Shown: positions 29,167 to 42,388, counted from the stretch's first letter. The stretch is 64,000 bases of DNA from Halomonadaceae bacterium T82-2 (GCA_001577635.1 LSBP01000001.1:62001-126000), one strand, 5' to 3'. The notes: generated by a model not told the origin, from the sequence alone. Program-made: numbers and translations.

Positions 29167-30192
29167 ATGCTGAGTTTCGCCCTCGGAATCGGCCATCAGA
29201 ACACCCAAGGCGACTGGCTGGACGTCTACTACCCGGCACCGCTGTTCCAGCCCGACGCCGCGCTGATCGATGCCGCCCGCCAGGCGCTCGACGCCCCGGC
29301 CGGCAACGCCGCGGTGAGCTTCCTGCCCGAGCACTGCGCGGCACTCGCCGAGGCGCTCAAGGCCGCCGGCCAGGCCGAACAGGCCGAGCTGGCCGCCAGC
29401 CTCGCCGCCAGCCAGCGTCCGCTGGTCGCCACCTTCCTCGAGGTGGACCAGCCGCCGCAGAGCGTCCCGGAGGTCTATCTCAAGCTGCACCTGCTCTCGC
29501 ACCGCCTGGTCAAGCCTCATGGCGTCGACCTCACCGGCATGTTCGGCCTGCTGCGCAACACCGCCTGGACCAGCGAAGGCCCGATCGACGTCGAGGAGCT
29601 GCCGGAGCGCCGCCTCAGGGCCCGCCTCGAAGGCCGCGTGCTGTCGGTGGACTGCGTCGACAAGTTCCCCAAGATGACCGACTACGTGGTCCCCCGCGGC
29701 GTGCGCATCGGCGACACCGCCCGCGTGCGCCTCGGCGCTCATCTCGGCGAAGGCACCACGGTCATGCACGAGGGCTTCGTCAACTTCAACGCCGGCACCG
29801 AAGGCCCGGGCATGATCGAGGGTCGCATCTCTGCCGGCGTGATGGTCGGCAAGGGCTCGGACCTGGGCGGCGGCTGCTCGACCATGGGCACCCTCTCCGG
29901 TGGCGGCAACATCGTCATCAAGGTCGGCGAGGGCTGCCTGATCGGCGCCAACGCCGGGATCGGCATTCCGCTGGGCGATCGCTGCACCGTCGAGGCCGGC
30001 CTCTACCTCACCGCCGGCGCCAAGGTCGTGGTGCTCGACGACCAGGGCCAGGAAGTGCGTACCGTGGCGGCCCGCGAGCTGGCCAACCAGAACGACCTGC
30101 TGCTGCGCCGCAACTCGCTCAACGGGCGCATCGAGTGCCTGACCAACAAGAGCGCCGTCGCGCTGAACGAAGCGCTGCACGCCCACAACTGA
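29167..30192 (+). CDS. dapD: Tetrahydrodipicolinate N-succinyltransferase
   Basis: Succinylates tetrahydrodipicolinate, the step before DapC. The 341-residue protein is the longer pseudomonad-type DapD, with an N-terminal domain (MLSFALGIGHQNTQGDWLDV) and a C-terminal hexapeptide beta-helix (GARLGEG-like turns; HEGFVNFNAGTEGPGMIEG, GGGCSTMGTLSGGG). AGGAGA precedes the ATG. It follows the YffB-like gene by 34 nt. Confidence 0.95.
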   Translation: MLSFALGIGHQNTQGDWLDVYYPAPLFQPDAALIDAARQALDAPAGNAAVSFLPEHCAALAEALKAAGQAEQAELAASLAASQRPLVATFLEVDQPPQSVPEVYLKLHLLSHRLVKPHGVDLTGMFGLLRNTAWTSEGPIDVEELPERRLRARLEGRVLSVDCVDKFPKMTDYVVPRGVRIGDTARVRLGAHLGEGTTVMHEGFVNFNAGTEGPGMIEGRISAGVMVGKGSDLGGGCSTMGTLSGGGNIVIKVGEGCLIGANAGIGIPLGDRCTVEAGLYLTAGAKVVVLDDQGQEVRTVAARELANQNDLLLRRNSLNGRIECLTNKSAVALNEALHAHN

Positions 30193-30198
30193 GATGGC

Positions 30199-30220
30199 GG
30201 CGCCCGCCCACGCGGGCGCC
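30199..30220 (+). other. GC-rich hairpin between dapD and dapE
   Basis: Perfect 9-bp stem GGCGCCCGC/GCGGGCGCC with loop CCAC. There is no U-tract after it, so it may protect or process the mRNA rather than end it. Confidence 0.35.
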
Positions 30221-30246
30221 CCACCGGCCGACTACCAGGAATCCGC

Positions 30247-31404
30247 ATGTCTTCGTCCGACTCCCCCGCGTCGCTGTCGCCGACGCTCGAACTGGCCATG
30301 GCGCTGATGCGCCGCCCGTCGGTGACGCCCGACGACGCCGGCTGCCAGGCGCTGATGATCGAGCGCCTCGAGCGCCTGGGCTTTCGCGTCCAGCGTCTGC
30401 CATTCGGCGAGGTCGAGAACTTCTGGGCGGTGCGCGGGCATCACGGCCCGGTGCTGGCCTTCGCCGGCCATACCGACGTGGTGCCCAGCGGTCCCGCGGC
30501 GCAGTGGGACGCCCCGCCCTTCGAGCCGTGCATCAATGCCGTCGGCGAGCTGTGCGGGCGCGGTGCGGCCGACATGAAGGGCAGCCTGGCGGCGATGGTC
30601 ACCGCCGTCGAGCGCTTCGTCGCGGCGCACCCGGACCACCCCGGCCAGCTCGCCTTTTTGATCACCGCCGACGAGGAAGGCCCCGCGGTCGACGGCACCC
30701 GCGCGGTGGTCGAGCACCTGCGCGAGGCCCACGAGCGGCTCGACTACTGCATCGTCGGCGAGCCCTCGTCGAGCGAGCGCCTCGGCGACACCATCAAGAA
30801 TGGCCGCCGCGGCTCACTGGGCGGCGTGCTTCATGTGCACGGCGTGCAGGGGCACGTGGCCTACCCGCACATGGCGCGCAATCCCATCCACGAGGCGGCC
30901 CCGGCGCTCGACGCCCTGTGCCGCGAGCACTGGGACGACGGCAACGCCTTCTTCCCGGCGACCAGCTTCCAGATCTCCAACATCCGCTCGGGCACCGGCG
31001 CCACCAACGTGATCCCCGGCGAGCTGGAGGTGGTGTTCAACTTCCGCTACTCCACCGAGCTCACCCACGAGACGCTGCGCCGGCGCACCGAGGCGATCCT
31101 CGACGCCCACGGGCTCGACTACCGCCTCGACTGGACGCTCAACGGCGAGCCCTTCCTCACCGACCATGGCCCGCTCATCGACGCCACCGTGGCCGGGGTC
31201 GAGGCGGTGACCGGCCTGACGCCGACCCTGTCCACCGCCGGCGGCACCTCGGACGGGCGCTTCATCGCCACCCTCGGCTGCCAGGTGGTGGAACTCGGCC
31301 CGCTCAACGCCACCATCCACAAGGTGAACGAGCGCGTGCGCGCGGCGGATCTCGACACACTGAGCCGGGTCTACGAGTCGATTCTCGTCCGGCTGTTCAC
31401 CTGA
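30247..31404 (+). CDS. dapE: Succinyl-diaminopimelate desuccinylase
   Basis: Di-zinc M20-family hydrolase that frees LL-diaminopimelate and succinate. The 385-residue protein shows [13 protein letters not shown] (His ligand and Asp), [15 protein letters not shown] (bridging Asp), [12 protein letters not shown] (catalytic Glu-Glu) and [13 protein letters not shown] dimerisation domain lies in the middle ([13 protein letters not shown]). AGGA precedes the start. It completes the dapC-dapD-dapE set. Confidence 0.97.
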   Translation: MSSSDSPASLSPTLELAMALMRRPSVTPDDAGCQALMIERLERLGFRVQRLPFGEVENFWAVRGHHGPVLAFAGHTDVVPSGPAAQWDAPPFEPCINAVGELCGRGAADMKGSLAAMVTAVERFVAAHPDHPGQLAFLITADEEGPAVDGTRAVVEHLREAHERLDYCIVGEPSSSERLGDTIKNGRRGSLGGVLHVHGVQGHVAYPHMARNPIHEAAPALDALCREHWDDGNAFFPATSFQISNIRSGTGATNVIPGELEVVFNFRYSTELTHETLRRRTEAILDAHGLDYRLDWTLNGEPFLTDHGPLIDATVAGVEAVTGLTPTLSTAGGTSDGRFIATLGCQVVELGPLNATIHKVNERVRAADLDTLSRVYESILVRLFT

Positions 31405-31411
31405 GGCTGCC

Positions 31412-31798
31412 ATGGAACGCTACCCCGATATCGAAATCTATCTGGCCGGCGCCGACCTCGAGGCCCTCAACGCCTGGCTGGGGGAGCGCCTCGATGCCGC
31501 CCCGCTGCAGCCGGCCGGCAAGCGCAAGTGGCGCGGTCGCGGCTACTGCGCGGGAGAAGCGATCCCGGTGCTGCTGGTCGAGGGCGTGGCCGACGGCTTC
31601 GCCAGCCTGTGGCTCGACAGCCCCGCCACGCCCTGGCCGCGGGACATCGACCTCGCCCGCGAGGCCGTGCAGCGCCTGGGCTGCGAGGTGCGCTGCTCGC
31701 TGGGCGGCTGGCAGCCCGGCGACGACCCCGACCGCTTCTGGCAGGTCTGCCCGAACGGCCACGAAGGCCCCATCGACTGGCCGGACTCGGGCCAATAG
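31412..31798 (+). CDS. Conserved hypothetical protein downstream of dapE
   Basis: Acidic cytoplasmic protein of 128 residues, no signal peptide or membrane segment. It begins MERYPDIEIYLAGADLEAL and ends in a Cys/His/Trp-rich part (WQVCPNGHEGPIDWPDSG). It starts 7 nt after dapE with GAGG upstream, so it is clearly in the dap transcript. The alternation of hydrophobic and acidic residues and normal codon use say it is real. I do not recognise a family with a known function. Confidence 0.8.
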   Translation: MERYPDIEIYLAGADLEALNAWLGERLDAAPLQPAGKRKWRGRGYCAGEAIPVLLVEGVADGFASLWLDSPATPWPRDIDLAREAVQRLGCEVRCSLGGWQPGDDPDRFWQVCPNGHEGPIDWPDSGQ

Positions 31799-31859
31799 GC
31801 CATGCTGCGGGCACGTTGCTCGCTCTTCACTCTCCCCATGCCGACAAGGATGCGATGCC

Positions 31860-32813
31860 ATGGCGGAATCCAAGCCGGTCATCTATGCCGCCATGGGCGG
31901 CAATCTGCTGATCGCGATCACCAAGTTCGTTGCCGCCGCTTTCACCGGAAGCTCGGCGATGCTCTCCGAAGGCATTCACTCGGTGGTCGACACCGGCAAC
32001 CAGGGCCTGCTGCTGCTGGGCCTGAAGCGCGCCAGTCGACCACCCAGCGCGCAGTTTCCCTTCGGCCACGGCAAGGAGGTCTATTTCTGGAGCTTCGTGG
32101 TCGCGCTGCTGATCTTCGCCGTGGGCGCCGGCGTCTCGATCTACGAGGGCATCAACCACATCCTTCACCCCGAGCCGATGCAGTCGCCGTTGATCAACTA
32201 CATCGTGCTGGGACTGGGGATTCTCTTCGAGGGGGCGTCCTGGGCCTTCGCACTGAACGCCTTTCGCAAGACCAAGGGCAAGTGGGGCTATGTGCAGGCG
32301 GTGCGCCGTGGCAAGGACCCGACCATGTTCATGGTGGTGTTCGAGGACTCCGCCGCCCTGCTCGGTCTCCTGGTGGCGCTCGGCGGCATCTGGCTGAGCG
32401 AGTGGACCCACAACCCAATCTTCGATGGCATCGCCTCGGTGATTATCGGCCTGATCCTCGGCGGCACGGCGATCTGGCTTGCGGTCGAGACCAAGGGGTT
32501 GCTGATCGGTGAAAGTGCCAATCGCGGTGTGGTCGATGCCATTCGCCACCTGGCCGGCAACGCCGATGCCGTGGAATCGGTCAACGAGGTGCTGACCATG
32601 CACATGGGGCCGGACTTCGTCCTCGCCACGCTCAGCATCCGTTTCCGGCGCGGCACGCCCGCCGAGCGCATCGAGCGGGCCATCGCCACGCTGGACCGGG
32701 ACATCAAGGCCGAGGTGCCGACGGTCAAGCGGGTGTTCGTCGAGGCCGAGGCCCGCGCCGATGTGGACGAACGCCCGGATCACGGCGAGGAGCCGGCCAA
32801 CGCCCCGGCCTGA
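31860..32813 (+). CDS. Cation diffusion facilitator family transporter
   Basis: Proton-driven efflux of divalent metals (Zn, Fe, Cd, Co or Mn) by family. The 317-residue protein has six predicted membrane helices. The site-A-like motif SEGIHSVVDTGNQ lies in helix 2, FPFGHGKEVYFWSFVVALLIF in helix 3 and VVFEDSAALLGLL in helix 5. A C-terminal cytoplasmic ferredoxin-like domain follows (VNEVLTMHMGPDFVLATLSI). It has the wider COG0053 form close to ZnT9-like members, with His in place of the first Asp. AAGGA lies 9 nt before the ATG. It is the last gene of the dap run; the metal cannot be told from sequence. Confidence 0.88.
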   Translation: MAESKPVIYAAMGGNLLIAITKFVAAAFTGSSAMLSEGIHSVVDTGNQGLLLLGLKRASRPPSAQFPFGHGKEVYFWSFVVALLIFAVGAGVSIYEGINHILHPEPMQSPLINYIVLGLGILFEGASWAFALNAFRKTKGKWGYVQAVRRGKDPTMFMVVFEDSAALLGLLVALGGIWLSEWTHNPIFDGIASVIIGLILGGTAIWLAVETKGLLIGESANRGVVDAIRHLAGNADAVESVNEVLTMHMGPDFVLATLSIRFRRGTPAERIERAIATLDRDIKAEVPTVKRVFVEAEARADVDERPDHGEEPANAPA

Positions 32814-32817
32814 ACGA

Positions 32818-32845
32818 CATCGCCCCGGCGAGGGCCGGGGCGATG
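32818..32845. terminator. Convergent terminator between CDF gene and cold-shock gene
   Basis: A 12-bp stem CATCGCCCCGGC/GCCGGGGCGATG with loop GAGG, 4 nt past the CDF stop, followed by GCGTTT. It also lies 25 nt past the stop of the convergent cold-shock gene, so it may serve both. Confidence 0.6.
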
Positions 32846-32870
32846 GCGTTTCGGGAAGCGCGGGTGGGAC

Positions 32871-33335
32871 TCAGGTGATGACGGTGACGTCGTCGGCCTG
32901 CAATCCGCGCTCGTTCTGGACCACGTGGTAGCGCACCTTCTGCCCCTCGGCCAGGGTACGATGCCCCTTGCCGCGGATGGCGCGAAAGTGCACGAATACA
33001 TCCTCACCGCTCTCGCGAGTGATGAAGCCGTAGCCCTTGTTGACGTTGAACCACTTGACCTCGCCGGTCTCGCGATCATCGCTTTCGATGTCCGCCAGGT
33101 TGGCCAGCTGTGGGGTGAGAATGTTAACGGCCAGCGTCGCCACCAGTAGAATCACGAAGATCGCCACGGCGCTGGCCACGTAGATACGCTCGATACCATC
33201 GAGCTCCAGGGCCTTTTCCAGCTCGCCGGTCAATGCGCCATCGGCCAGCGAGGCAAACAGGGCGATCAGCAGCGGTGCGGGAGCGGCCAGCAGGAGACTG
33301 ATGATACTGCAACGCAGTAATACCTTTCGATTCAT
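32871..33335 (-). CDS. Membrane-anchored cold-shock-domain protein
   Basis: 154 residues in two parts. Residues about 5-30 ([20 protein letters not shown]) and 50-75 ([19 protein letters not shown]) are hydrophobic helices. A short acidic linker ([10 protein letters not shown]) leads to a complete cold shock domain, [20 protein letters not shown] then DVFVHFRAI, ending [13 protein letters not shown]1 (KGYGFI) and RNP2 (VFVHF) are both intact, so nucleic acid binding is expected. With two helices, the domain should face the cytoplasm. Ordinary Csp proteins are about 70 residues and soluble. The gene is divergent from slyX and convergent with the CDF gene. Confidence 0.85.
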   Translation of the reverse strand: MNRKVLLRCSIISLLLAAPAPLLIALFASLADGALTGELEKALELDGIERIYVASAVAIFVILLVATLAVNILTPQLANLADIESDDRETGEVKWFNVNKGYGFITRESGEDVFVHFRAIRGKGHRTLAEGQKVRYHVVQNERGLQADDVTVIT

Positions 33336-33419
33336 GGACCTCGGGTTCTCTTGTTGTCAACCAAAAACGGCCCGATCGCCGAGGCGACGGGCGATGTCAT
33401 GAAAAATCAAGGTGTCGCG

Positions 33420-33698
33420 ATGAACGGCAACACACAGCGCAGCGATTCTAGCATGATCGAAAATGGCACGCTTATCAGCCGCCTGGAGGCACACATCGAG
33501 GCGCTGGAGAGCCGGCTGGCCTATCAGGAGCACTGGCTGGACACGCTGGACCGCGCCGCCGTGCAGCAGGAACAGCGCCTGAGCCAGCTCGAGCGCATGA
33601 ACGAACTGATGCAGCAGCGCCTGCGCGATCAGAACCAGGCTCTGGAAAGCCTGTCTCCGGAGCCCGGGGCATCGGACGAGCGCCCGCCCCATTACTGA
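33420..33698 (+). CDS. slyX: SlyX family protein
   Basis: Small coiled-coil protein of unknown function, 92 residues. The heptad region is LEAHIEALESRLAYQEHWLDTLD, and the C terminus ends in PPHY, the conserved SlyX tail. The start at 33420 (MNGNTQRS) has AAGG upstream; a shorter start at 33453 (MIENGTL) is also possible. Divergent from the cold-shock gene, convergent with trxB. Confidence 0.9.
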   Translation: MNGNTQRSDSSMIENGTLISRLEAHIEALESRLAYQEHWLDTLDRAAVQQEQRLSQLERMNELMQQRLRDQNQALESLSPEPGASDERPPHY

Positions 33699-33777
33699 GG
33701 CCCACAAGGCGCGACGTGCCGACCGGACTCGAGGCGGCCGGCAAGGGCCGGGGGGACAGCGAAGGCGAAAACGAAAA

Positions 33778-33797
33778 GGAGCGCCGCATGGCGCTCC
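33778..33797 (-). terminator. trxB terminator
   Basis: 8-bp stem GGAGCGCC/GGCGCTCC with a 4-nt loop, followed on the minus strand by TTTTCGTTTTC, 46 nt past the trxB stop. A good intrinsic terminator. Confidence 0.75.
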
Positions 33798-33843
33798 CTG
33801 AGTCGATCAGACTGCTGTCAGGCGCAGCCAGCCCGGCCAGCGA

Positions 33844-34965
<1,122 letters not shown>

Positions 34966-34981
34966 TCACACCCGGGAACCG

Positions 34982-35584
34982 TTACAGTTCCTTGGAGTGC
35001 TCGCCGAGGTACTTGGCGACACCTTCGGCGGTATCCTTCATGCCTTCCTGGCCTTCGTCCCAGCCGGCCGGGCAGACTTCGCCATGCGTCTGGTGATGCT
35101 TGAGCGCCTTGACCATGCGCAGCATCTCGTCGACGTTGCGGCCCAGCGGCAGGTTGTTGACGGTCTGGTGCTGGACCACGCCGTCCTCGTCGATCAGGAA
35201 GGAGGCGCGCAGGGCGACACCCGCTTCCGGATGCTCGATGCCGTAGGCCTGGACGATCTCGTGCTTGACGTCCGCCACGACCGGGAAGCCGACTTCACCG
35301 ATGCCACCGTTGTCCGGCGAGGTCTTGCGCCAGGCGTAGTGGGTGAACTGGGAGTCGATGGAAGCGCCGATGACCTCCACACCCAGCTCCTTGAACTGCG
35401 CCAGACGGTTGTCGTGGGCGATGATCTCGGAGGGGCAGACGAAGGTGAAGTCCAGCGGCCAGAAGAACAGCACGCGCAGCTTGCCGTTGCTGTCGGACAG
35501 CTTGAAGTTGTCGACGATGGTGCCATCGCCCAGAACGGCGGCCGCTTCGAAATCCGGTGCCTGACGTCCAACCAGTACGCTCAT
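34982..35584 (-). CDS. 2-Cys peroxiredoxin (AhpC/Prx1 type)
   Basis: Thiol peroxidase that reduces hydrogen peroxide and organic peroxides. The 200-residue protein has the peroxidatic Cys in FFWPLDFTFVCPSE (near residue 48) and the resolving Cys in GEVCPAGW (near residue 170). The C-terminal helix reads TAEGVAKYLGEH, typical of sensitive Prx1-type enzymes. AAGGAG precedes ATG at 35584. No ahpF is nearby; electrons may come from the thioredoxin system, with trxB just downstream. Confidence 0.93.
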   Translation of the reverse strand: MSVLVGRQAPDFEAAAVLGDGTIVDNFKLSDSNGKLRVLFFWPLDFTFVCPSEIIAHDNRLAQFKELGVEVIGASIDSQFTHYAWRKTSPDNGGIGEVGFPVVADVKHEIVQAYGIEHPEAGVALRASFLIDEDGVVQHQTVNNLPLGRNVDEMLRMVKALKHHQTHGEVCPAGWDEGQEGMKDTAEGVAKYLGEHSKEL

Positions 35585-35712
35585 GTAACGCTCCTTGAGA
35601 GTTGAGTGTGGTCGCTTGTGAATGATGACGAGGACGAGGTTACGATCGCCCCCGCGATCTGCCAATTTGATAACCCCAATGATCGATATAGGGCATGCCT
35701 ATCGGCCGTGCC

Positions 35713-35922
35713 CTACACGATGTCGTCGTCGCGCGCCACCGTCACCCGTTCGATGTCGCCGAGCACGCAAGAAACCTCCACGCCGACCTGCATCGGGGCA
35801 CAGCAGCGCGGACAATCCTCCCAGGTCACGTGACTGCCCTGGCTGGCATCGACCAGCAGGTCGAAGGCAGCCCCGCAATAGGGGCAGTGGGTCGCATGCG
35901 AGGTGAGCATCTCTTCATTCAT
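35713..35922 (-). CDS. CPXCG motif-containing cysteine-rich protein
   Basis: Small zinc-ribbon-like protein of 69 residues. Two cysteine pairs, HCPYCG and DCPRCC, lie 19 residues apart, and a further Cys stands in VEVSCVLGD. This matches the CPXCG family, whose function is unknown. GGGAG precedes ATG at 35922. It lies 128 nt upstream of the peroxiredoxin gene on the same strand and is divergent from acnA. Confidence 0.88.
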   Translation of the reverse strand: MNEEMLTSHATHCPYCGAAFDLLVDASQGSHVTWEDCPRCCAPMQVGVEVSCVLGDIERVTVARDDDIV

Positions 35923-36271
35923 GATCGGCTCCCACCCTGCGCGTCGATGCCATCTCTGAGATCAGGATTTGGGGGCATCGGCGCCAGCTTTCAAGGGGCG
36001 AATTGACGGTCCTGTTCAGGATAGTCGAGCCGGCGCCGAACACCCATCGCCGATTGGGCCCGCTTGAATTCTCGACCTATCATTGCCATGTGATGGATAA
36101 AGGCAATGCGGGCCAAGTGTCGACAATCCCGCCCCTGGGCGTAGTATCGTAGCCCTAGTCAATCAGGAACCTGACCACTCGGGAGACGGTGACCGGCACC
36201 ACCGGCAGGCCGTTGAAGCCGGCAGTTCCGCCGCCCGAGTCGACGCCCAAGCAAGGCATGAGGAGGAGTCC
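35923..36271. promoter_or_regulatory. 349-nt divergent intergenic region upstream of acnA
   Basis: No gene seen. It holds an inverted repeat CATTGCC/GGCAATG (36081-36108), a palindrome TGTCGACA (36118-36125) and TCAGG-AA-CCTGA (36163-36174), any of which could be a regulator site for acnA. I could not fix a convincing -35/-10 pair. The acnA ribosome site is a strong AGGAGGAG. Confidence 0.3.
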
Positions 36272-39025
<2,754 letters not shown>

Positions 39026-39067
39026 AGCCGTGCCGGGGAAGCGCCCCGGGCATCACTCGGCGCAAAC

Positions 39068-39100
39068 GGAAACGCCCTGCCAGCGAGGCAGGGCGTTTTC
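39068..39100 (+). terminator. acnA terminator
   Basis: 12-bp stem AAACGCCCTGCC/GGCAGGGCGTTT with a 5-nt loop, closed by a G-T and a G-C pair and followed by TTTTC, 42 nt past the acnA stop. A textbook intrinsic terminator. Confidence 0.85.
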
Positions 39101-39125
39101 ACGTCATGGCATAGTCGGCCGAGAC

Positions 39126-39240
39126 AAGGCTATGCGAGGGCGCTGTAGACCCTTCCCTGGGCGCTACTTTTGCCATCTGACCGCCATGGATGGCGGAAAT
39201 GCCGAAATGGAAGGGATCATTTTTCGGCCATGGCAAAAGA
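39126..39240. repeat. Palindromic intergenic repeat-like region
   Basis: Nested inverted repeats in the acnA-maeA gap: outer TTTTGCCAT (39168-39176) and ATGGCAAAA (39230-39238), inner CCGCCAT-GG-ATGGCGG (39181-39196), and CCGAAA/TTTCGG. Two short direct copies of GGGCGCT lie to the left. It resembles REP-like intergenic palindromes; only one copy is seen here. The rest of 39101-39292 holds no gene. Confidence 0.4.
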
Positions 39241-39292
39241 CCCTCGCGTCGACTTGTCACTGCCTGCCATGACCCGCTTTTTAGAAAAGCGC

Positions 39293-40972
39293 TTAGAACG
39301 CGCGACGCCGATAACGCCGATAACGCGGATACCAGAAGTTGTGCTCGATCGCCTCCCACAGCACTTCATCGCTGGAGGACAGCGCCACGCCTTCCTCCTG
39401 GGCCTGCTTGGCGACATCGAAAGCGATCGACTTGCTGATCTCGCGGATATCCTTGAGTGACGGCAGCAGCGCGCCCTCGCCCTTCCTGACGATCGGCGCG
39501 CCGTTGGCCAGGGCGTTGGAAGCCGCCATCAGCATGCCGTCGGTGACCCGCGAGGCGTTGGACGCGACCACGCCGAGCCCCACGCCGGGGAAGATGTAGG
39601 CGTTGTTGCACTGGGCGATGGCGATCTCGCGCTCGCCGACCTTGACCGCCGGGAAGGGGCTGCCGGTCGCGACCAGCGCCTGGCCGTCGGTCCAGTCGGC
39701 GATTTCCTGGGGCGTCGCCTCGACCCGCGAGGTGGGGTTGGACAGCGGCATCACCACCGGGTTGGGGCAGTTCTCGTGCAACGTGCGGATCACCTCTTCG
39801 GTGAACAGGCCGCGTTGACCGGATACCCCGATCAGGATGGTCGGCCTGGCCGAGGCGATCACGTCGAGCAGCGAGCGACCCGGCCAGTCGGCCAGCTCCG
39901 CGGGGTCATGGGCCAGGCGCTGCTGGAAGTCGCGCAGGCCGTCCATGTCGCTGGTCAGCAGGCCGTGGCGATCCACCATGTAGACCCGCCGGCGTGCCTC
40001 GTCCTCGCTCAGCCCCTCGGCCTGCATGGCGACGATGATCTGCTCGGCGATGCCGCAGCCGGCGGAACCGGCGCCGACGAAGGCCACCCGCTGGTCGCCG
40101 AGCCGGGCATCGCGCGACTTGCAGGCCGCCAGCAGGGTGCCCACGCAGACCGCGGCAGTGCCCTGGATGTCGTCGTTGAAGCAGCACAGCTCGTCGCGGT
40201 AGCGTTCGAGCAGCGGCATGGCGTTGGTCTGGGCGAAGTCCTCGAACTGCACCAGGGCGTTGGGCCAGCGACGCTTGACCGCCTGCATGAACATGTCGAT
40301 GAACTCGGCGTACTCCTCGTCGCCGATGCGCTTGTGGCGCCAGCCCATGTACATCGGATCATCGAGCAGCTGCTGGTTGTTGGTGCCCACGTCGAGCATG
40401 ATCGGCAGCGTGTAGGCCGGGCTGATGCCGCCACAGGCGGTATACAGCGAGAGCTTGCCGATGGGAATGCCCATGCCGCCGATGCCCTGGTCGCCGAGCC
40501 CCAGGATCCGCTCGCCGTCGGTGACCACGATCACCTTGACCCGGTCCTTGGTGGCGCTGCGCAGGATATCGTCCATGTGCTCCCGGTCGGGATAGGAGAC
40601 GAAGATCCCGCGGTGGTTGCGATAGATATTGGAGAACTCCTCGCACGCCTCGCCCACCGTCGGCGTGTAGATGATCGGCATCATCTCCTCGAGATGCTCT
40701 TCCAGCAGGCGGAAGAACAGCGTCTCGTTGTCGTCCTGGATCGAGCGCAGGTAGATGTGCTTGTCCAGATCGGTCTTGCACAGGCGGTACTGACGGTAGG
40801 CGCGCTCCGCCTGCTCCTCGATGGTCTCGACATTCTGGGGCAGCAGCCCGATAAGATTGAAGTCGATGCGCTCCTTCAGGGTGAAGGCGCTGCCCTTGTT
40901 CAGCAGCGGCATCTCCAGCAGCGACGGACCGGCATAGGGGGTATAGAGGGGGCGCTTGGCGTTCTCGCTCAT
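39293..40972 (-). CDS. maeA: NAD-dependent malic enzyme
   Basis: Oxidative decarboxylation of malate to pyruvate. The 559-residue protein is the long MaeA type (E. coli 565). It shows [40 protein letters not shown] (catalytic region), [13 protein letters not shown] (metal ligands), [12 protein letters not shown] (NAD fold) and the C-terminal [13 protein letters not shown]. The start at 40972 ([16 protein letters not shown]) was chosen; the track's 920-aa ORF runs on through sequence antisense to the next gene. Near the C terminus two YRR units repeat ([12 protein letters not shown]). Confidence 0.96.
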   Translation of the reverse strand: MSENAKRPLYTPYAGPSLLEMPLLNKGSAFTLKERIDFNLIGLLPQNVETIEEQAERAYRQYRLCKTDLDKHIYLRSIQDDNETLFFRLLEEHLEEMMPIIYTPTVGEACEEFSNIYRNHRGIFVSYPDREHMDDILRSATKDRVKVIVVTDGERILGLGDQGIGGMGIPIGKLSLYTACGGISPAYTLPIMLDVGTNNQQLLDDPMYMGWRHKRIGDEEYAEFIDMFMQAVKRRWPNALVQFEDFAQTNAMPLLERYRDELCCFNDDIQGTAAVCVGTLLAACKSRDARLGDQRVAFVGAGSAGCGIAEQIIVAMQAEGLSEDEARRRVYMVDRHGLLTSDMDGLRDFQQRLAHDPAELADWPGRSLLDVIASARPTILIGVSGQRGLFTEEVIRTLHENCPNPVVMPLSNPTSRVEATPQEIADWTDGQALVATGSPFPAVKVGEREIAIAQCNNAYIFPGVGLGVVASNASRVTDGMLMAASNALANGAPIVRKGEGALLPSLKDIREISKSIAFDVAKQAQEEGVALSSSDEVLWEAIEHNFWYPRYRRYRRRAF

Positions 40973-41191
40973 CTCTCGACTCGAGGTTGGTGTGACGACG
41001 TTCGCGCGGGCTGCGATGACGTTCAGCAAACGACGCGGCGAACACGGAAAAGCGACAGATACGATAACACAGCCGCCCGTTCGACCGCCTCGAAAGCACG
41101 GCGCTTTCCTGCGCTTCGACAGGAAGTGCATTGACCGGGGCATCGGGCTTTGCTCAACTGATGGCTCGCGATCGACGGCAAGAGACACAGC

Positions 41192-42388
41192 ATGGCAGCC
41201 CTTCCCCCGGTCCGGCGCAGCGCCGAGACGTCGGCCGCCGGAACGCCGGCCGCCGGATTCGCCTTCAACGGGCAGGAGATCAACGGCGCCCTGGGGGATC
41301 TGGGCACCCTGCTGCCGCTGACGCTGGGCATCCTGGCCCTGGGCGTCCTGCCCCCGGGGCCGGTGCTGTTCGGGTTTGCGGCATTCTATCTCGCCACCGC
41401 CTGCTGCTACCGTCTGCCGCTTCCCGTGCAGCCCATGAAGGCCGTGGCGGCGATGCTGCTGGCCACGGGCATGACGGCCCAGGCGGTGGCCCTGAGCGGC
41501 GTGATGATCGGGGGAGTGATGCTGATGCTCGGGCTGACGGGGTGGATCAATCGCCTGAGCCGCCCGATACCGCAGTCCGTGCTCGCCGGGCTGCAGCTCG
41601 GCCTGGGCGTGATGCTGGCCCGGGCCAGCCTGGCGCTGATGGCCGAGGCGCCCTGGCTGGGAGGCGTGACGCTGGCGGTTCTGCTGGTGAGCATGCGCCG
41701 GCCGCGCTGCCCCTCGGTGCTGATCACCCTGCTGGTCGCGGTGGGGCTGGGCCTGATGCAGGGCGGCGACAGCCCGATCGCCATGCCCGATTCCCACCCC
41801 CTGCTGGCGCTGGCCGCCTGGCCGGACCTCGGCACCATCGAGCACTCCCTGACGACGCTGGTGCTGCCCCAGCTGTCGCTGACGGTGACCAATGCCGTGG
41901 TGCTGACCGCCCTGGTGGCCGGCGACTACTTCGGCGAACGCGCGGCGCATGTCACGCCCGCGCGCCTGTCGATCACCACCGGCCTCGCCAACCTGGTGCT
42001 CGCGCCGTTCGGCGCCCTGCCGATGTGCCACGGCGCGGGCGGACTGGCGGCCCACTACCGCTTCGGCGCACGCACCGGTACGGCCCCCCTGCTGCTGGGC
42101 CTGGCCCTGCTCGTCATGGCCTGCCTGCCGGCACAGTGGGGGCTGGCGATGCTGGCCGCCATCCCCGCCGCCGGGCTGGGCGCCCTGCTGCTGGTGGCCG
42201 CCTGGCAGCTGGCCGTCACCCGGCGGCTGTTCGACAGCCGGCCCGACTGCTGGCCGGTGATCGCCGCGACCGCCGCGGTGACGGTCGCGGTGAATCCCTT
42301 CTGGGGGCTGGTCGCCGGTGCCGCCGCCGAATGGGGACGGGTCAGATGGACCCGGTACCGTCGCGCTCGCGACGCCTCAGCGCGGTGA
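41192..42388 (+). CDS. MOT1-type molybdate/sulfate transporter
   Basis: Inner-membrane protein of 398 residues with about 10-12 hydrophobic segments. The MOT1 signatures are clear: [17 protein letters not shown] near residue 30 and [13 protein letters not shown] near residue 80. Later it has [18 protein letters not shown] and the segment [18 protein letters not shown]. Known members of this SulP-related family take up molybdate. No molybdenum cofactor or modABC gene is in this window, so the substrate is inferred. Divergent from maeA. Confidence 0.85.
   Translation: MAALPPVRRSAETSAAGTPAAGFAFNGQEINGALGDLGTLLPLTLGILALGVLPPGPVLFGFAAFYLATACCYRLPLPVQPMKAVAAMLLATGMTAQAVALSGVMIGGVMLMLGLTGWINRLSRPIPQSVLAGLQLGLGVMLARASLALMAEAPWLGGVTLAVLLVSMRRPRCPSVLITLLVAVGLGLMQGGDSPIAMPDSHPLLALAAWPDLGTIEHSLTTLVLPQLSLTVTNAVVLTALVAGDYFGERAAHVTPARLSITTGLANLVLAPFGALPMCHGAGGLAAHYRFGARTGTAPLLLGLALLVMACLPAQWGLAMLAAIPAAGLGALLLVAAWQLAVTRRLFDSRPDCWPVIAATAAVTVAVNPFWGLVAGAAAEWGRVRWTRYRRARDASAR

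Noticed and set aside
30199-30220. Intrinsic terminator between dapD and dapE
   Set aside because: The stem is strong but no U-tract follows and the two genes belong together.
30135-32813. 892-aa ORF covering dapE and the CDF transporter
   Set aside because: The first two thirds are an off-frame reading of dapE and the next gene; only the part from 31860 is a real protein.
36118-36125. TGTCGACA as a GntR-type operator of a methylcitrate operon
   Set aside because: Only the 8-bp core is present, there is no prp gene nearby and the gene is AcnA rather than AcnD, so the match may be chance.
39293-42055. 920-aa minus-strand ORF
   Set aside because: Malic enzyme starts at 40972; the extra 361 residues are antisense to the MOT1-type gene and are low-complexity Gln/His/Arg.
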